From Miscanthus floridulus (taxonomy: Eukaryota > Streptophyta > Magnoliopsida > Poales > Poaceae), in contig NC_089593.1 in NCBI RefSeq assembly GCF_019320115.1, positions 36,527,835 through 36,591,834 of the forward strand: 64,000 nucleotides of DNA. Reading direction: 5' to 3'. The translations under genes were made by a program, and so were the position numbers. The notes beneath the pieces were generated by a model, which was not told where the DNA came from, made no database searches, and saw only the letters and a list, made by a program, of their open reading frames with translations. Shown one piece after another: positions 11,192 to 21,615 of the stretch (position 1 is the first letter of the stretch; the number at the start of each line of letters is the position of its first letter).

Positions 11192-11981
11192 AGAATAAAA
11201 CCACAACAGCAGCAGCAGCATCTGCTGAACTTCATCGAGACCTGCAACGGCGTCAGAGGGGAGGGGCTCTCGGAATATCCCTGGTGGTGACAGGAGGAGA
11301 AGATGGCTTATAGGAGTCGAGTCCATGGTTCGCGGTGGGGGCTGCGGAAGGAGTGGTTTGGGGAAGACATATGCGATATAGGGAAGGGAGGAAAAGAAGG
11401 AGACTAACCTATATCACACAGCCTGTGCGGCGGACAAGGTTGGCGGGCCAGAGTGACCGCGGCACGCGACGACGGCGGCGGCGGACGAGGACGGAGGAGA
11501 GCCAACTGCAGCGCAGGAGGGAGAGGGCGAGAGCAGTGTGTCGTGCGAGCGGAGCAGGGAGGACCGGGCAGCTGCGAGAGCTGGCTGCACACGTCTTCTC
11601 TCTCTCCTGTCCTCCCGTTGGATGCGGAGCCACAGAGGGCGCGGCCGCCGCCGCTGCCGCCGGCAAGGCCACGGCCACAGTCGACGACTCCCAGAACAAC
11701 AAATTGAAAATGAAGACATATCGAACGACAACCACACAACTTAGATAGGCCAACAGAAAGCAAAGAGAAATTGTTATGTAAGTGAGCACGAATCTTAAAA
11801 AATCTGGACCATACAAAAGTGGAAGAAAACAGAAACAAAAATCTGCTGGCAGATATTTAGAAATCCCGTTTAATTAATAGCGTACCTAGCCTGCCAGAGC
11901 CTAACATGCCCAGATCCGCGCGCTCAGGCTATGGGCCGAGCTCGCATTTCGGCAGAACAGGGTCTTGAGTTAGAAGCCTAT
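11192..11981. other. Low-copy sequence with a GC-rich block
   Basis: Flank of element 1. About 11335-11750 is very GC-rich with CGG and GAG runs, open in several frames on both strands, as expected from composition alone. No protein family was recognised. It could be a CpG-rich 5' end of a lost gene or just biased DNA. Confidence 0.3.
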
Positions 11982-12173
11982 GGGCCTGTTTGTTTCCGCT
12001 CGTAAGCGTGTTGGCGACCGAGATGCGCGGAAAACGACGCCGAACGGTCTGTGGCGCTCGCGCGTTTCACGGCAGAAAATGAACGCGGCTCGGCGATTCC
12101 CGAAATGCGGCCTTGGAGCCGCGTTCGCTCAAACGCGAACGCGTGATACGGCATCCCGGAAACAAACAGGCCC
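11982..12173. mobile_element. 192-bp MITE with perfect 17-bp inverted termini
   Basis: GGGCCTGTTTGTTTCCG at 11982-11998 is the exact reverse complement of 12157-12173. The interior is GC-rich with no coding capacity. TAT occurs on both sides and may be a 3-bp target duplication, which would suit a PIF/Harbinger-type (Tourist) element. Superfamily assignment is tentative. Confidence 0.82.
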
Positions 12174-12841
12174 TATACCGTGTGATTTTGAGGCAAGCTC
12201 AGACTAGTTTTCATAAGAAGAAATATGAGCTTCTATGGTGATTAATTACCTCATGACAATGCAACCGAGTTATTTGTCACTACATCACTCTTTTTGTGAC
12301 CTTCCAGAGGAGCTGATCGATGTAGTTCAATCCATTTACATTTACGACATATTGCAGGAGCTGACGTAGCTTAATGACTTTAAGCTGATATAGATTAATG
12401 TCAATGCAACTGATTCCTCTCTGTCTCTGTTTTGTTATTGTTGTTGCTGCGGCTGCTGCTGGACCTTCCAGGGTAGGCCAGATACACCACTGGACCCAGC
12501 CTTTGTGTTAGTGATGCAGCTACCCTCAGGTGTGTGTGCGTGTGTATTAAAACCCTCATCTAGCAATGCTTAAGTTAGCCTCAGATGTGTATATATATAG
12601 GAGCTATGCTCATCTTTCAAAAATAAAACAGAGCCGTTCTTGCAAAAACTCTTTGTGATCATGAAAAGTTTAGTTACTGTTCGTGTTTTGCTTCATTAAA
12701 AAGTATTAAAACCCTCTATTGACAAAAGACCCATGACAAGAATGAAAAGATATAATTGTTGGTAGTTAGCAAAAATTTAGTACAACCTAGGATTGAAATT
12801 GTAACAAAATGCAAAAGTATATATAGCACCAAACTACTTAC
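12174..12841. other. Downstream of the GH1 pseudogene, nothing recognised
   Basis: AT-rich non-coding DNA. I looked here for the missing C-terminal exons of the beta-glucosidase (the segment with the conserved WSLLDNFEW-type motif) and did not find them on the minus strand. Confidence 0.4.
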
Positions 12842-15800
12842 CGTTCTCAGTGATGTACATGGGTGGGTTTCCGTACTTGTTCTTCATGATCGTAAGGATA
12901 TCGTGTAGGCCTTTAGGGTACATATTGATCCACGCATTTCCAGTCTGCAAATTAAAGTCATCAAGATTAACTAATTATTACCAATATGCATATTTCAAGG
13001 AAAAAAACTACATATATATTTGTTCCGCTTTATAAGCTAACATAAGACATTTGCATGTCTAAGCAACTTCCCTTGTTTACGTATAAAAGTTTAACCATGA
13101 GCATTCTGTGATTACATTTTTGGACGAATTTTTTACATTATCACTTTCAGTATAAAAAAATGTAAAAATATAATATTAAATGTTAGGAAGATATATATAC
13201 GTACAGGAGGACCAATAGCATTCCCCTCAGGCCCTATGGCTGGTTGAACAGAACAATAGAAATGCATGATTAGCATGAGGGCGTCAAATTTCTTTATTGG
13301 AACTGTGAAGCAGTAGATATTAATCAGTCCTCAACTGTATATAATTTCTTACTTTCTTGAGTGGCATAGGCGTCGTCAGTGTTGAGCACTGGCGAGTAGT
13401 TCAGTGAGATGTCGATGTGCTTGGAGAACCATGAGGTGTAGTAGTTTATCCCGATCATGTCATAAGAACACACTAGCTTCTCTTGCTCTTTTTCTTTGAA
13501 GTAGGGTATCCGATCCCTCGCCGACGCCCTCATGGAGAAGGGGTAATCACCACGAACTTCCCTGTTGGTCCATGGACCTTTCTTGGGCCTGTTGATCGAG
13601 AAACGTACTTGCGTACGTCACACGACCAAATACGTTTAACGCCATCCCTATGCGGCCGTCCGCACCCTGCAATTGATTCATCAGTACTCAATACTGGAGT
13701 ATATATATTGATATTGTATCCCTACCTACCTATTAATTTAGAAGAGAGTGTGTGTGAGAGTCTTTAATTTCTTTGTACATATGTACCTTGTGATACTTGT
13801 TGTAAAGATCAACAGCCTTAGCATAAGCTCGGAGAAGGTTGTGGGCAACAATGTATGGCTCGGTGAGTGAGTTTCCAGTTGGGACGGCACAACTTACTCC
13901 TGGTGAGCACCGCCCTGGGGCAAGGACTCCAGTTCCGTAGGAAACAGAACAAAATGTCTCCGGCTCGTTAAAGGTCAACCAGTTTTTCACCTTACCGAAG
14001 TTTTCAAAGCACACTCTAGCGAAGTCTGTGTAATCTTTTCTGAAAAATTTGCAAACCGGAATGATGTTCATCAATAAACAGTTATGCTATCAGTTGATTG
14101 ACACTTAGTTGAAATAACAATAGAGCATTGTTTGTGATCTGCAGGCAAATTTTTTTAGTATTGGTCATTGATGTTTCTCTAATACTTAGATATGAACCAT
14201 GAAGTTAAATCATATAAAGTCAGTGTCCAAAATGTATGTAACAATAATATTTTAGTTAGTTCATATATAGTTTTTAAACATATCCTTATTGTAACTGCAC
14301 ATATTGATCAAATTAAACTTTAGAATCCATCTCTTCTTGTCGGTATTCTTTTGTTTGTGGAAGGACTGAGAGCAACTAGTAGATTAAATAAGGATAGATC
14401 GGCGCATATCATTTGAACTGCATACTTACATAATCCTCTCATCTAAGAAGCCGCCGTACGTGTCTACCAGCGCTTGAGGCGTGTCCCAGTGGAAAATTGT
14501 TACATATGGCTCTATGCCTGATCGAGTTGCAAAGAATACAGAATGATTTGTGAAAACTTTTGCACCTTGGATTACCTTCTTCCTTAATTAATTAAGCTGC
14601 CAATCGAACCAGGAGAAAATGGTTTCTTTTTTACCGTTCTATAGCGACAAGTCGATCAAGTTGTTGTAGTACTCAATGCCTTTGTTGTTAATACCTCCAT
14701 CGAGCGTCCCCTCTGAATGCCGTAACATATTTGGATATTAGCACCCTAAAAATCCAACAACTCTGATCGGATGCTTGATGATGCCTTCGTTGTAGTCATC
14801 ATCTTTACATTTCGTTCCTAACTTATTCACTGCAAAAAACATATTTGGATATTTTCGTATATACTTACTCGGCAGTATTCTGGGCCAAGAGATGGAGAAC
14901 CTATAGGCGTCCATGCCCATTTCCTTCAGCAACCGGACATCCTCCTGACAGCCAAATATATTGATATAAATAATGATAACAATATATATTGTATTAATAG
15001 GCATACTTAGTATTTTGCAGTTCATAACAAATTAACATAAATATTTCAAATTTCCATGAAAAATTGTTAAATGTGTTCGGTGTTCCAATAGTATTTTTCT
15101 CTTCATAGTCTCAGAGAGAAGATATACTGCATTTAACCTCCACATTCACTTTAGGAATATAGCTAGTCAATGGCATATCTCATTACTTACAGCGTACATA
15201 TGGTAGGAATTCGCTGCAACATTCCCATTGCTCCTGTCCACTATCCATTCTGTTCATATACACATGAAAGGAAAGGAAGAATTAAGGAAAGAAGGACATC
15301 TTTTGATGGTTATACTGAAAACTACATCTTATATATTGTTACTACATAAAAAACCCGCTTATTATAAACAAAGAAATGTTGCAGTATATATCAGCTGCAG
15401 ATCAGTAGTTCTATATATAGGGTAAGGCTATTCTGCAGCTGGCCATAGAATAACTTATTCTATAGCCACCTTGATTTACGATAATGTTTGTACCAATTTA
15501 CGATAACATGAATATGCATTTACAATACTCATGTTACTACAACTCACGGTGATATTTACCATAATGTTATAATAAATCACTTAGTAAGGAGTTATTGTAG
15601 TCTAGTAAATTAGCATAGTAACTATCGTAACTCAAAGTGGCCACGGAATAAGTTATTCTATGGCCAGCTGTAGATCAGTAGTTCTATATGGAAATTATTT
15701 CCTACTCCTAGGAAGTAGTTATTTCCATGTGTATATCTCTAGATTTATGGTGTATATGGCCCGACGAAGTGTATGCAGACGGAGTATATCAACATACTAG

Positions 15801-16507
15801 ACCATTTAGGGTACTATATATGACAAGTATGTATGTATACTTAGAGTATATAGTTATACTTATTTTATATGCTATTATCATAGTATTATATAATATATTA
15901 AAAAATATGTGCTCTTTTGAAAAAAAAAATTCACATAGTAAAGATCGGAGTATCTTAATATTAGTATGTCAACATACTCGAATTGATAAATATATGTTAC
16001 CCGGAAAATTGTGGCAGAGTGATCCCAAGTGCTTGGCCCCTTTCCATCTTCATTCCAACCACCTTCAATCTACGCAATCTACGCAAACATGACATGTATA
16101 TTACTTTGTGCATATATATCAAAGAAATTGTTAAAATGCATTCACAAATAATATTTTTCTTTTAGGTATTAGTTATCATTGTAACAGTTAACACTACTTT
16201 CCTTTCAACAAACAAAGAGACATTGGTGCTAGAAATCAGTACTTGGTATGCTGAAGTACGTGGCGGCACCGAAGAGAAAGCTAGGGGGGAACCAGTCCCT
16301 TCTAGGGATTTCCCAGGGGCTCAGCTTTTGGCTTCCAAGCTGACTGCTTATCCTTTGAGCTCGTGACCTAAGGCTAAGGTTTGACCCTCGCTTCCTATTT
16401 TGTGATGAAGAAGAAGAAAGGTGCCGTGCGAAATTCTCATTATTGTGTAGCCTTCTAAGGCCTGGATGGGCAGTGTGATTCATGGCAGAAGCAAGAAGTG
16501 GAGCCAT
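12842..16507 (-). pseudogene. Family 1 beta-glucosidase, dhurrinase/Glu1-like, broken and 3'-truncated
   Basis: The ancestral enzyme would hydrolyse a beta-glucoside (dhurrin or a benzoxazinoid glucoside in the nearest families), probably in plastids given the Ser/Arg-rich N-terminus. Exonic blocks in transcript order: 16243-16507, 16001-16069, 15191-15249, 14869-14944, 14635-14712, 14430-14517, 13787-14039, 13353-13666 (two ancestral exons run together), 13205-13239, 12842-12944. Nearly all have GT-AG borders. The acid/base Glu is kept in TFNEP (13961-13969) and the nucleophile in ITENG (12846-12848). Lesions: a 4-base insertion near 16255, a 1-base deletion in exon 2 (DHSATIFR for an expected DHFCHNF-type run), TAG at 14639-14641, and a frameshifting deletion near 13560-13575. 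The last roughly 130 residues are missing. Family assignment is strong. Dhurrinase versus Glu1 rests on remembered sequence style. Confidence 0.9.
15392..15689. mobile_element. MITE-like inverted-repeat element in intron 2 of the GH1 pseudogene
   Basis: The segment 15421-15670 has long imperfect inverted ends: CTGGCCATAGAATAACTTAT at the left and its near-complement (ATAAGTTATTCTATGGCCAG) at the right. They are bounded by a 25-bp direct repeat, CAGCTG(C/T)AGATCAGTAGTT plus CTATAT, at 15392-15416 and 15665-15689 with one mismatch. No coding capacity. It lies between exons 3 and 2, so it would be spliced out. Confidence 0.65.
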
Positions 16508-16577
16508 GTCTTGCTAGCTGTGACTAAAGGTTTGAGATGCTTGCGTAGTGAGTTGGCCTTAAGATAGGCTGATGCTT

Positions 16578-16587
16578 CTATTTATAG
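16578..16587 (-). promoter_or_regulatory. TATA box of the GH1 pseudogene
   Basis: CTATAAATAG on the minus strand, about 70 bases upstream of the ATG at 16505-16507. This leaves room for a short 5' UTR. A good match to the plant TATA consensus, which supports the chosen start. Confidence 0.6.
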
Positions 16588-17219
16588 ACGAGGATGCCAA
16601 GTCGGTAAGAGGGTTGCCAAATAGAGTAGTTCAGTACGAAGCTGAATGCATATGCATGTGTGTTGGTGTACAGTAAACCAGAATGAGGCTTCCTGGAAGC
16701 TTAACTAAGAAATAAAATATTGGTGGTAGTTTTTGGAGTTAAATACACTATAGGCTCATTAACTTATGCGGGGGTTTCTATTAGGTCCATAAAAGGTTGA
16801 TTTTTAGGTCCATAAACTTTAAGTAATTCACTGCAGGCTATACCATTTTATATTTGGCCCTTAGATTCAACTTTTGGGTAGATAATTTTTTTAAGTGGTT
16901 CACCGTACGTGCATACCCCTTAGATATAACCCGGAGTCATCAGCTAGCAAGACATAAAATTTGCAATTAGCCCCTTCTCCCTCCCTTGTCCTTCATTGCT
17001 CTGTCCCTGAGCGGTAGTGTGCGGCATGCAAGGTGGTGACTGCAAGCGGCATGAGCGCAGGGGACAGTGGCACGCGACGAAGGCCTGGTTGGCAATGTGA
17101 TGGCCTACACCAACGGGATCAACCACGCATGGGTTTGAAGCACAAAGATGTATAGATGAAAATATATCGTAACTTTAATTTATTCAATCGTGCCTTCAAT
17201 TTAGATATCTGTAATTTTT
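16588..17219. other. Intergenic, upstream of GH1, nothing recognised
   Basis: No gene, LTR or clear inverted terminal repeat. A short phrase, AGGTCCATAAA, occurs twice near 16785 and 16810, suggesting old repeat debris. Confidence 0.35.
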
Positions 17220-18134
17220 CTTTCATAGCAATCACTTTTCTTTCGTAGCAAGCAACATATCATCAACGTAAAGAAACAAATAAATAGTTGAGCCATGAAG
17301 ATTCTTCAAGTAAACATCGCTATCATAATCAAACCTTTTAAAGCCATGACAGACCATAAATGGGTGAAATCTCCTATACAATTGCATAGGAGATTCCTTT
17401 AACCTCTAAACAAGGTTTTCTTTTCCGGCAACAACAAAACCTTTATGTTAATCCATCATGTAAATGTCTTCTTCTAACTTTCATGTAAGAAAGCGATTTT
17501 TGGTGAGAATCACTCCTTCACTGCCAAATAGCAAAATTGCACACAGATTCTCATGGAGAGAAAACAAGAATCTCTCTCCATTTTCACTAAGAGCTAGAAG
17601 CTAATAAAACACGCTCCTCATTGCTCCCTATTCAATCTCCACAATCACTCCAGAATCAATTCTCACATACTCCAAGAAGTTGGCGTGGACTATCATCACC
17701 AATTCTAATAGAACCTCCACCTTGAAGAGAAATAAATGCATATATGAAAAGCAGCAACATAATCAATAATCCATTTATCATCACTATTTGCACATCCAAC
17801 AAAAGTATCAAGAACTTCACCATCAGAATTATCTTCCTTAGAAGTAGCAACAGAAGCATTACCTTCATCATTGGGTTTACCTTTCTCGATATATGTGTAT
17901 GTTCCCTTCTCAATGTTCTTCAATTTATAATGCTTAGTTATATCTGATTATCTTTCTTGCAATACCTACAAAATATCTCCCTTGCATATCCTTTGTAATT
18001 TTTGCCTCTATAGCCATTATTTGATTTCATTTCTTTCCTCCCACGAATGGACAAAATTTCTCAAAGTAGAACCTCAGAAGACACCATGTTTTTCATCTTT
18101 TTCTTAGTGTGCAAAGCCTTAGAAACTTTATCAA
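17220..18134 (-). pseudogene. Ty1/copia fragment: gag zinc knuckle, protease start and reverse transcriptase
   Basis: Read on the minus strand from 18134: gag C-terminus (KVSKALHTKKKMKNMV), a CCHC-type knuckle beginning CRYCKKDNQ near 17960, and the pre-protease motif DDKWIIDYVAAFHIC near 17760 (the copia 'W-I-L-D-S-G' site, with the catalytic Asp-Ser-Gly altered to DYV). After about 120 bases of unclear sequence, reverse transcriptase at 17220-17525 carries KLEEDIYMM, VVAGKENLV and the catalytic YVDD in YLFLYVDDMLLATKE. Integrase is missing, so there is an internal deletion between protease and RT. Several stops. The 5' part continues at 31138 beyond the inserted element. Confidence 0.85.
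18130..18134. repeat. Left target-site duplication ATCAA of element 2
   Basis: ATCAA directly precedes the TG of the LTR at 18135. The identical ATCAA follows the outer CA at 31137. The copia gag frame resumes across the pair when one copy is removed. Confidence 0.88.
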
Positions 18135-18516
18135 TGTCGGTGCGGGACCTACGGGATACCGCTCAAGAAAGGGAGATGATCTAGTCTAACTAGGATTCCT
18201 CCCATGTAATCTTAGTAGTAGTATTATTCTATAATCCTACTAGGGTTCTCTCATTATAAACCGACTAGGATTCTGACCTCCTGACTATATAAAGGAGGGT
18301 AGGGTTCCTAGAGAGGCGACTTTTACAACACAACACTTGACAATCAATCCAACGTAAAGGCTAACGTCGACTGGACGTAAGGCTATTACTCGATCAACGA
18401 TCGAGGGTCCGAACTAGGATAAATCGACTGTCTCTTGCATTAACCGTCAAGTTCCGCATACGCTGAAGCCCGAACATACTACCCCGGGTACCCCCATGGT
18501 AGGCTATCGGTGGTCA
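18135..18516 (+). repeat. 5' LTR of element 2
   Basis: 382 bp from TGTCGGTGCGGGACC to CTATCGGTGGTCA. TATA box ACTATATAAAG at about 18284-18294. The exact reverse complement structure recurs at 30756-31137. Confidence 0.92.
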
Positions 18517-18528
18517 AGCATCGATAGC

Positions 18529-18546
18529 TGGCGCGCTAGGTAGGGG
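18529..18546 (+). promoter_or_regulatory. Primer-binding site of element 2
   Basis: TGGCGCGCTAGGTAGGGG, 12 bases after the LTR. The TGGCGCGCC-type site is shared with the element near 53.5 kb (TGGCGCGCCAGGTTGGGT). It would pair with a tRNA 3' end that I do not assign from memory. Confidence 0.65.
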
Positions 18547-18575
18547 CTTTCGGTGAATTTGCACCCGAGAGCTCG

Positions 18576-20870
18576 ATGGACCTCGACAACATGATCTTTT
18601 CAATGGGATCAACCTTCATCTTTGGTTCATGGATCTACGAGGCAGGTGACAATGGCAAGCTCCAAAGCCGTCTCCTAAAAAATTCAGATCACCATGAGGA
18701 CCTTTCTATTTCGGTGACTACGACAGATCAACTTGCTGGAAGATTCGCGCAGCTCACGACGTCCGATCCAACTCAGATTTTGCAGCTTCACGCATCCGAT
18801 TCAGACTCAGGCTCCGCTTCCGAGACGGCGTCTTATCTGAGTTCTTTCAGAAAACCGAGTTCTTTTCCGACCAGGCTCCAGAACACGACATCAACCTATC
18901 AAGAATACAACTCAGAGTACACTCAGAGTACTCTAAAGAAGACGGGTCCTTTTCCGTTCGGTCTCGGCAACATGGCAACGTCTTACCAGGCACAGCTCAA
19001 AAGATCTCTTAATCCAGTGCTTAGAATACCACTGACAGGAGCTCAGAAAGGTCTCATACTAACCGTAACATCTCAAGACTACATCATCCACTGGCCAGGT
19101 TCTGTTCCCGAGGACAGCAGTACCCGGCTAGTTGACACAACAACGACAACAGCTCTACCCTACCAAGAAGGAGACTCGATCTGTGACCTTGAAGCCTCTA
19201 CTGAAGTTATCAACAACTCTGACAGTATGGAAACCAACGCTGATGACAGAACAACTCACGCACGAGAAGTATTCATGATTCGCCGTCCTCGATCACCATT
19301 GGTCCCCCCTGAAGCGCCCGACGTCAGGTCTTCAGATGAATCCGAATCCAACATATCACCATTTACCCAGGGGCACGATGGTGAGACCGAGAGTCAGAGG
19401 CAAGCCAGAGAGAGAAAGGACAAATTAAAACAAGGACGTCAATGCCGTGCTAAGCAGCGCAAGGAAGCTTGGATCAAATATGAGTCAGACCTAGCTGAGT
19501 ACAATAGAAGAAAATCAGAGCGAGAGGTCGAAGAAGGACAAGCAGCGAATACACCCTATGATAAGATCCGAGAAGCACTAGAAGAACTCAGGGCGACTTC
19601 ACATCCCAATGAAAAACAAGAACAGCTCCAGGACTTCCTCCGATCAACAGTCTTAAGGACGCACGACGGAAGGGCCCGCTCAAGACTACCTGACAGGTCA
19701 ACATCTCATGAGAAGGAAGATCAAAATCAAAGGAAGTCCGCTTTCGAGAGACTTGGACCAAGTGGAAGTCACAACAGAGAAAGTAGAAGAAATCATAGTC
19801 AAAACGACCGAGTTGAACAACCAAGAAAGGCCAGAAGCAAAGCACCTACTCGGACAGCCATGCCAAACTACTCTCACCAAGACAACAGTTGGCAAGAAGG
19901 GGGCGCTGAATTAGAATACACAAAAACCAGAACGCACGATAGATTCCCCTATTTTGCAAACAGACTTGCCTCGATACGACTGCCTCACAAGTTCAAGCCG
20001 TCCAACCACTCCAAGTATGATGGCAAGACCGAACCAAGGCAGTGGCTCAGGATTTACTTGCAATCGATTGAATTGGCCGGAGGAGACGATGACATCAAGA
20101 CCTTGTTCTTTCCCATGGTCCTAGAAACCATGCCTCTTCAATGGTTTGACAAATTGAATCTAGGATCAATCAGAAATTGGGAGGACTTGCAAAGAGCTTT
20201 ATGTGAAAATTTCGCGGGTATCATTACACACCCAATCACCCACGCAGAGTTAAAATGACTCAAGCAGAAAGGAGGTGAAAGTCTCAGAAATTACTATCGA
20301 CGATTTGGTGTACTACGAGCTCAAGTACATGACATCACCCAACGAGAAGTAATGGAAGCTTTCTCTCACGGAATCATGGCTAGGTGGCAATTTCAAGACT
20401 TCTGCAAAGAAAACCCAAGAAATAATGAAGAATTTAGATGAACAGTGGAAAAGATGATTACTGCAAAGGAAAAGACACGAGAAAGATTCCCGGATAGAAA
20501 CAACCGAGACAACCCGGACAGGCAAAATCTTCGAAACAACAGACATCAGGAAAGAAAACATGGACCAGACAACACCATAGCAGTGATTGGCAAATCAAGG
20601 AAGTTTTACAAGCCCAGAAGGTATGACGACATTGAAAACATGCGTTGCATCTTGCACCCCAAAGGAAATCACAACATCGGAGATTGCTACACCTTCAAAG
20701 ATCAATACACAAGGAAAGATAGTAAGGAGAATACCAAAGAAGGCAATCAGAAAAAAGAAGAAGACAACCACGAAGACAAGGGATTCCAAAAATCCAGGGG
20801 GACAGTAGCAGTAATCTTTGCCGGGGTTTCAGATTCCAGAAGCAACATTCAAGAAAAGCTAGCGTTATGA
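18576..20870 (+). pseudogene. gag: gag of element 2
   Basis: Nucleocapsid polyprotein. One frame runs from ATG 18576 to TGA 20868-20870 with only two internal stops, TGA at 20256-20258 and 20439-20441. Residues 1-250 are Ser/Thr-rich. A basic, coiled region follows (RQARERKDKLKQGRQCRAKQ). The Retrotrans_gag core is at about 19950-20400 (TLFFPMVLETMPLQWFDKL, then LRNYYRRFGVLRAQV). A C/H-containing tail (CILHPKGNHNIGDCYTFK) sits near 20650. The start at 18576 lies 59 bases after the LTR, as expected for gag. The first 560 codons are intact. Confidence 0.88.
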
Positions 20871-20876
20871 ACCATC

Positions 20877-21615
20877 ATGGCAGCAGAACCGGCTACACCA
20901 AGATATCTCAATTGGTCACAGTATCCAATCCAATTTTCAAGAGAAGACCAATGGACTAGCGTAGGAAATGCAGGCCATTACCCACTGGTTCTAGATCCAA
21001 CTATTGTCGGTATGACTATTACGAAAGTACTAATCGACGGGGGAGCCGGACTCAACATCATTTTTTTGAGAAACTCTAAGGAAGATGGGACTACAACTCA
21101 CTGGGATGATTACACCAACAAGCATGCCTTTTTATGGCATAGTACCCAGCAAGGCAACAATGCCACTTGGACAAATCACTCTACCGGTTACTTTTGGGAC
21201 TCCCTCGAACTACCGTACAGAGTTCATCAAGTTTGAAGTTGCGGACTTTGATTCATCATATCACGCAATCCTCGGGCGCCCGGCACTAGCAAAATTCATG
21301 GCAATACCGCATTATCCATACCTGTTGCTTAAGATGCCAGGGCCTAACGGTGTCCTTTCTCTTCGGAGTGATTTGAAGCGTGCTTTTGACTGCGATGTTC
21401 AGGCAATCCAAATTGCAGCAAAAGCACAGGACGCAGATGGAAGAAAAGAAATAGCCACTGTTGCAGCAGAAATGAGCCCAGAAGAGCTAGTGATATCAGC
21501 TAAAAAACCCAGCATCCTAGCACCACCAAAAGAAGCCGACATCAAGCAAATCGACCTAGGCACCGGTGATCCCTCCAAAATGGCAACCATCAGCGCTCAC
21601 CTCTCGGCAAAATAG
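20877..21615 (+). pseudogene. pol: Aspartic protease of element 2, frameshifted
   Basis: Retropepsin-type protease. The catalytic site is in TKVLIDGGAGLNIIF near 21030-21070. Shortly after it the frame shifts, and the domain continues in the next frame (TPSNYRTEFIKFEVADFD, AILGRPALAKFMAIPHY) to a TAG at 21613-21615. Collinear with 1181-2182. Confidence 0.83.

Noticed and set aside
11404..11838. Overlapping minus-strand ORFs of 107-144 residues
   Set aside because: All frames are open because of GC-rich simple composition. No family motif and no splice context.
12300..12370. Possible missing exon of the GH1 gene
   Set aside because: A weak LNYI-like string on the minus strand loosely recalls the exon that follows ITENG, but splice borders and neighbouring residues do not fit.
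16944..17126. Short minus-strand ORF upstream of the GH1 pseudogene
   Set aside because: 60 codons, no motif, no promoter context, likely chance.
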